A DNA stretch of 51,165 nucleotides from Planctomycetota bacterium (lineage in GTDB: Bacteria > Planctomycetota > UBA1135 > GCA-002686595): the NCBI GenBank assembly GCA_020847695.1, contig JADLBP010000057.1, positions 1 through 51,165 of the forward strand, written 5' to 3'. The stretch's first letter is position 1, and every line of letters starts with the position of its first letter. Under the pieces are notes generated by a model. It saw nothing but the letters and a program-made list of their open reading frames with translations, was not told the DNA's origin and ran no database searches. Made by a program: the position numbers and the translations under genes. This document shows, piece after piece, positions 49,203-51,165 of the stretch.

Positions 49203-50351
49203 CTACGCGGATCGCGGCCGCGCGTCCGGCGCCACCCGGCCGCCCTCGTTCTCGAAGCGCTCGAGCGCATCCGCTTCCGGGAGCTCGCGCGGCGCCGGCA
49301 CGCTGCGCCCGCGCCAAATCGCGAGCAGCTCGGCGGTCAGGGTGAGCACGACGGGTCCGAGGATCACGCCCGCCGCGCCGAAGAGCATCAACCCGCCGAC
49401 CACCGAGATGAAGGCGAACACCGTGTGCAACCGCAAGCGCTTGCCGACGAGCACCGGACGCAAGAAGTTGTCGACGGTCCCGACGACGAACATGCCCCAC
49501 AGCGACAGGGCCGCCGCCTTCTCGAGGCTGCCGGTGAGCCCGAGGTAGACCGCCGCGGGCAGCCAGACGACGAACGCGCCGAGCACCGGCACGACCGCGA
49601 GCAAGCCCATGATCGTGCCCCACAAGAGCGGACTCGGCAGCCCGAGCCACCAGAACATCAAGCCGCCGAGCAGTCCTTGGACCGCGGCCACCGCGAGCGT
49701 TCCGTAGACGGTCGCATGGATCGTGTCGCCGACGCGCGCGCCGAGCTCGTCCATCTCGGCGGTCGAGAGTGGCGACAACGAACGCAACAGGCGCAACGCG
49801 ACCCGTCGATCGCGCAGCAAGAAGAACAGCAGGTAGAACGTCAGCACGATGCCGAGCACTTCGACGATCGAGCCATGGACGATCGAAGCGCCGGAGCTCG
49901 TCATCCACGTCGCGACGGTCAGCGCCGTTCCGGGCAGGTTCTGGCGATCGAGCCAATCGGCGACCGGCGCGAGACGCGGATGCGCTTCGAGCGCTTGCCG
50001 CCACTCACCGGACTCGACCTTCGCCTTGACGAACTCGGCGCCGCGCAACGCTTCTTGCACCAGGTGCTGGCTGACGAACGCGACCGGCACGACCACGATC
50101 AGCCCGATCGCGACGACGCAGACGCCGGCGGCGAGGTTGGGGCGACGGAGTTTGGTCTCGAGCCAGCGCTGCAGCGGACTGAACACGACGGCGAGCGCCA
50201 ACGCCCAAGCGAGCGCCGGCAGGAAGGGCATCGCGAGTCGATAGCAGAGGTAGAGCCCGACCGCGGTCAAGCTCGTGAGCACGATCGTCTGGACGTGGCT
50301 GCGACTGCCCCACTCCTCGACGCTCGGCAACGCTGCCGTCTTCGCTTCCAC
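49203..50351 (-). CDS. AI-2E family transporter (PF01594)
   Basis: This membrane protein of 382 residues has eight helices in the AI-2E pattern. There is a helical pair near 25-60 (VGLYLCYRLAMPFLPALAWALALAVVF), then SPLQRWLETKLRRP, a long soluble loop, and GIVLTFYLLFFLLRD. The final set includes GGLMFWWLGLPSPLLWGTIMG, VPVLGAFVVWLPAAVYL, GTVDNFLRPVLVG and FAFISVVGGLMLFGAAGVILGP. The family ranges from autoinducer export (TqsA) to Na+/H+ antiport and polysaccharide-linked permeases, so the substrate is open. The start is GTG at 50351 with AAGGAAGG five bases upstream, a strong site. A Pro/Arg-rich tail of about 30 residues follows the last helix. Confidence 0.92.
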   Translation of the reverse strand: MEAKTAALPSVEEWGSRSHVQTIVLTSLTAVGLYLCYRLAMPFLPALAWALALAVVFSPLQRWLETKLRRPNLAAGVCVVAIGLIVVVPVAFVSQHLVQEALRGAEFVKAKVESGEWRQALEAHPRLAPVADWLDRQNLPGTALTVATWMTSSGASIVHGSIVEVLGIVLTFYLLFFLLRDRRVALRLLRSLSPLSTAEMDELGARVGDTIHATVYGTLAVAAVQGLLGGLMFWWLGLPSPLLWGTIMGLLAVVPVLGAFVVWLPAAVYLGLTGSLEKAAALSLWGMFVVGTVDNFLRPVLVGKRLRLHTVFAFISVVGGLMLFGAAGVILGPVVLTLTAELLAIWRGRSVPAPRELPEADALERFENEGGRVAPDARPRSA

Positions 50352-50655
50352 GGAGACCTTCCTTCTTCCCGGAGCGAGCCGCTCGCGGCGCCGCGCTGCA
50401 ATCCGCGCCGCCGGGCCCGGCGCGCGCGCTTGCACGGCGACTGGAGCACCGACTCGGGCTCTCCAAGCTAGGTCGCCCGCCCGCGCGGCGCAGTCGACAG
50501 ACCTGGGTAGCCGAGAGCGCGAGGGAGCGCCGCACCCTTTGACTTCCTGGCGATGCGGGCGGTTCGCAGAACCCGCACGTGGTCGCTCCGAGTCGGCTCG
50601 AACGGCGAGCGCGCTTGGTTCAGCCAAGCGAACGCCGCGCGTCCACGGAGTTGCG
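50352..50655. other. Intergenic gap with a hairpin
   Basis: I see no gene or RNA here. GGTTC-GCA-GAACC at 50561-50573 is a perfect five-pair hairpin, flanked by partly complementary GCGGG and CCCGC; it could end the minus-strand gene to its right. The remainder is featureless GC-rich sequence. Confidence 0.4.
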
Positions 50656-51165
50656 TCACCGAGGGTGGACGGTCGCGGTCACGAACCAGACGGGCTCGGC
50701 CCACTCCGCGAGCGGCGGCAGCTCGGGCGACGTTCCGCCCGTTGGAGCACGCCGCACCTGGTGCTGAGAAAACTCCTTGTCGAGGAACTCGGCATCGTCG
50801 TCCGAGTGCTTCGGGTCGAACGACCGGGCATCGAGCAGCAGCTTCTCGGGCGGATGCATCGCGCCGCTGATCGACTTCCAGCGCCTCCAACCGGCGCTGC
50901 CTCGTCCGTGAGCCGACATTCGCGCGAAGCGAGGCAGCTCGACGCTCGCGAGTTCGCGGCAGCCGCTTGCATCGACTCCCAGGAGCTTCGCGACGCCGAA
51001 AGGATGTCGATCGCTCGACTGTCGGAACGCGAGCACCGCATGAACGCACGCATTCCAATCGCGCGGGTCGACCCAGCTCGCGAACCAACGGCGTTGCGTA
51101 CGGCGCTCGGAAAGCTCGAGCTCGATCGGATGGTCGCCGTGCCAGTCGAACGTCCAGCCTGAGAA
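50656..51165 (-). CDS. Unknown protein, C-terminal 169 residues (runs off the window)
   Basis: A minus-strand frame is open from the window edge to TGA at 50656, so the gene's start lies beyond 51165. The sequence has soluble character: GWTFDWHGDHPIELELSE, RRWFASWVDPRDWNACVHA, MHPPEKLLLDARSFDPKHSD and AEWAEPVWFVTATVHPR. I recognise no domain. Codon use is looser than in the neighbours: ten of its first 44 visible codons end in A or T, against five of the first 44 in the AI-2E gene. That could mean recent transfer or low expression. Trp-rich motifs and an acidic DDDAEFLDKEF stretch are the clearest landmarks. Confidence 0.6.
   Translation of the reverse strand, partial: FSGWTFDWHGDHPIELELSERRTQRRWFASWVDPRDWNACVHAVLAFRQSSDRHPFGVAKLLGVDASGCRELASVELPRFARMSAHGRGSAGWRRWKSISGAMHPPEKLLLDARSFDPKHSDDDAEFLDKEFSQHQVRRAPTGGTSPELPPLAEWAEPVWFVTATVHPR

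Overview
The window is high-GC DNA, with G or C at nearly every third codon position, densely packed with bacterial genes. I infer a planctomycete (Planctomycetota). The clues are a SecD-SecF fusion, a flotillin/NfeD operon, a lipoprotein joining a sulfatase fold to TPR repeats, futalosine-pathway menaquinone genes, a short Hc1-type histone-like protein, and a secreted protein ending in a Cys-bearing domain (YCTAK...LGC) that I remember from planctomycete genomes. The phylum is an inference; no marker gene fixes it. I see no phage, insertion sequence or CRISPR array.

Left part (1-14.3 kb). An ECF sigma factor with its anti-sigma factor (cut by the window edge) diverges from a secreted DUF4331 protein, followed by a DUF4198 protein and a spherulin-4-like hydrolase. 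The divergent gap holds a striking nested hairpin. Next come riboflavin synthase, trmD-rplS, secDF and a LysM protein, then hflX and nadB on the other strand. The two strands converge on a 19-bp tandem repeat that supplies both stop codons. lexA follows, preceded by an uncatalogued 28-codon gene for a one-span membrane peptide and a symmetric set of CCTAA/TTAGG boxes.

Middle (14.4-34.6 kb). Genes suited to surface polysaccharide work lie here: a Wzx/MATE-type flippase, a CDP-alcohol phosphatidyltransferase-like protein with altered catalytic residues, a carbamoyltransferase, and a WalW-type deacetylase. Among and after them are two secreted proteins (one with three C1q-like domains), a DauA-like SulP transporter overlapping galactokinase, a sulfatase-fold/TPR lipoprotein and a secreted metallophosphoesterase. 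An ABC ATPase, one large FtsX-type permease and an AttH/CrtC-like protein are joined by 4-nt overlaps and resemble the AttEFGH systems.

Right part (34.6-51.2 kb). An Atg22-type MFS transporter and an M28/PDZ peptidase lie opposite mqnB and mqnD, and MqnD carries a fused DUF952 domain. A minus-strand run follows: Hc1-like protein; an EVE, hypothetical, FloA, NfeD and NfeD-protease operon; two paralogous GNAT proteins; a selenocysteine tRNA with a recognisable promoter; and a GDPD-fold protein lacking its catalytic residues. The right edge has a small membrane exporter-like protein, an AI-2E family permease and a partial unknown gene.

Translational coupling is widespread (ATGA, GTGA and TTGA overlaps), and GTG and TTG starts are common. 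The lexA leader, with its candidate SOS-controlled membrane peptide, is the strongest lead for something undescribed. The MqnD-DUF952 fusion and the nested hairpin at the sigma-factor locus come next.
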